From JBFMAE01 sp040756085 (lineage in GTDB: Bacteria; Desulfobacterota; BSN033; UBA1163): DNA of 6,074 bases. Below the pieces are notes generated by a model. It saw only the letters and a program-made list of their open reading frames with translations. It was not told where the DNA came from and searched no databases. Of the stretch, positions 4,997 through 6,074 are shown one piece after another. Every line of letters begins with the position of its first letter. The first letter of the stretch is position 1. A program made the translations under genes and the position numbers. The stretch covers positions 1 to 6,074 of the forward strand of contig JBFMAE010000284.1 in assembly GCA_040756085.1 (NCBI GenBank), written 5' to 3'.

Positions 4997-5956
4997 TTAT
5001 TTAATTGCACCCACTTCTTTATAATACTTCAACGCCCCGGGATGGAAGGGAACACCGATATCGAGGGCCAGATCGCTAACCGTTACTCCTTTCATATCCT
5101 TGACAACCTGGGCTAGCCGGTCGACGTTCCCCACAAGGATTTTGGTGATCTTATAAACGAGTCCTTCGGGAAGCTTTGCGCTGATCACAAGATGGGTAAA
5201 GTACCCGATCGTTTGGACATCATAATTCACCCCCGGGTATGTTCCGGCCGGAATGACCCTTTTGATATAGCCGATATTCATTTTCTGTAACTCTTTGATC
5301 TTATCATCGGGTATGGGAATAAGACGAATCCCTTTCGTGGTGGCCAAATCTAATCCAACGGATGCTGGGATGGTCGTGCCGGGGAGCCATGCATGAGCAT
5401 GTCCATCCTTCATTAGAGCTCCGGCGTCCGAATAGCTCACATGATTTACCTTGCTCATATCTTTGTAGGAGAGGCCAGAAACCTGGAGAACCTGCTGGCT
5501 CAAGAGTTCGCCCGTAAAGCCCTTCGGTCCAGGGCAAATGCTTTTCCCTTTGAGGTCTGCAACGGATTTGATGTCTGAATCCTTTAGGACAAATATCTGG
5601 AAATACTGGGGATAGAGGTTGGCCAGCTGCATCACATTCTTGGTGGGAGCTTTGAAAGGATCCCTCCCCGCCACTCCATCAACGCTGGAGGAGGAGTTTC
5701 CAAAACCGATGTCCGTTTTCCCCTCTTCAACGCCGACCACATTGGCGATGCCACCTCCCGGTGCCACGGAAACTGTTGTCCCGGGTATGTTCTTCTGAAT
5801 CAACTCAGCGATCGCTCCACCAAGGGGATACCATGATCCTCCCATGGGACCGGTCATCATCTTTAGATCAACCTTGTCCTGCCCGAACGCCAGGAAAGGA
5901 ACGATCAAACAGATGACAGTCCCCACTACGAAAATAAATGTCTTACTCAGTTTCAT
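4997..5956 (-). CDS. TAXI-family TRAP transporter solute-binding protein
   Basis: This is a 319-residue periplasmic binding protein that captures the substrate and delivers it to the fused permease encoded next. Start: ATG at 5956, seven bases after AGGAGG (5969-5964). An in-frame ATG at 5974 lies upstream of that site and would make MKGGVE, translated from the Shine-Dalgarno itself, so it is rejected. The signal peptide is KLSK, then a hydrophobic core at about 6-24, with likely signal peptidase I cleavage after AFG (25/26); there is no lipobox Cys. Family signatures are TGPMGGSWYPLGGAIAELI near the mature N-terminus (35-53), PGGGIANV (66-73), DIGFGNSS (82-89), SVADLKGKSICPGPKG (131-146) and the C-terminal GVPFHPGALKYYKEVG (301-316). 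The length is normal. It is the first gene of the operon visible here. Known TAXI substrates include glutamate and other carboxylates, so ligand specificity is not assigned. Confidence 0.94.
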   Translation of the reverse strand: MKLSKTFIFVVGTVICLIVPFLAFGQDKVDLKMMTGPMGGSWYPLGGAIAELIQKNIPGTTVSVAPGGGIANVVGVEEGKTDIGFGNSSSSVDGVAGRDPFKAPTKNVMQLANLYPQYFQIFVLKDSDIKSVADLKGKSICPGPKGFTGELLSQQVLQVSGLSYKDMSKVNHVSYSDAGALMKDGHAHAWLPGTTIPASVGLDLATTKGIRLIPIPDDKIKELQKMNIGYIKRVIPAGTYPGVNYDVQTIGYFTHLVISAKLPEGLVYKITKILVGNVDRLAQVVKDMKGVTVSDLALDIGVPFHPGALKYYKEVGAIK

Positions 5957-6074
5957 CTCAACTCCTCCTTTCATTTTTTAACCTTGCTTTTAGAACCACC
6001 TCCCTTCATTCTCTCTTAATCTTTTTCCCTCTTCGTGGATATCATTAGAGAAAGCAAAAGAAATAAAAACGAAA
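5957..6074 (-). other. Leader and upstream region of the TRAP operon
   Basis: This holds the binding-protein ribosome binding site (AGGAGG, 5969-5964) and about 100 bases of AT- and purine-rich sequence. I see no confident sigma-70 or sigma-54 promoter, no operator palindrome and no terminator. A second purine-rich GGGAGG lies at about 5997-6002 with no credible reading frame behind it. The operon promoter may lie here in a non-canonical form or beyond the window. Confidence 0.4.

Noticed and set aside
5957..5974. Upstream ATG at 5974 as the start of the binding protein
   Set aside because: It would translate the Shine-Dalgarno sequence itself; the ATG at 5956 has ideal spacing and gives a clean signal peptide.

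Overview
This 6.1 kb window appears bacterial. All supported genes lie on the minus strand, so biological reading order runs from high to low coordinates. The gene set is a TAXI-type TRAP transporter with one fused permease, acyl-CoA dehydrogenases, a gamma-carbonic-anhydrase-like gene and a 3-hydroxyacyl-CoA dehydrogenase. Together with strong AGGAGG-type ribosome binding sites and moderate GC, this suggests an anaerobic, fatty-acid or aromatic-acid degrading member of the Desulfobacterota (former Deltaproteobacteria). That assignment is inference; no phylogenetic marker is present.

Layout in reading order. (1) 5956-4997: secreted TAXI substrate-binding protein. (2) A perfect 30-bp palindrome at 4919-4948 in the gap before the permease. 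(3) 4902-3046: fused 618-residue TRAP permease. (4) 3029 to about 2730: the first ~100 residues of a gamma-carbonic-anhydrase-like protein, joined out of frame to (5) the C-terminal third of an acyl-CoA dehydrogenase, ending at 2363. (6) 2316-2140: a 177-bp element with long inverted terminal repeats, not previously named as far as I can tell. (7) 2081-954: a complete but divergent acyl-CoA dehydrogenase. (8) 954-763: a 3-hydroxyacyl-CoA dehydrogenase cut off after 63 residues, translationally coupled to (7). (9) 748-720: an ECF-type promoter. (10) 694-104: an ECF sigma factor. The last 103 bases hold no firm gene.

The ancestral locus was probably one operon in which a TRAP-TAXI system imported an organic acid and the CoA-ester enzymes oxidised it. 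It now shows two truncation or deletion junctions and one inserted repeat element within about 2.3 kb, while the transporter, one dehydrogenase and the sigma factor remain open. This is either real decay or remodelling of a catabolic operon, or an assembly chimera. The points most worth following up are the inverted-repeat element, the complete dehydrogenase that lacks the usual catalytic glutamate, and the sigma-E-like promoter directly upstream of the sigma gene. I found no tRNA, rRNA, CRISPR array or defence system.
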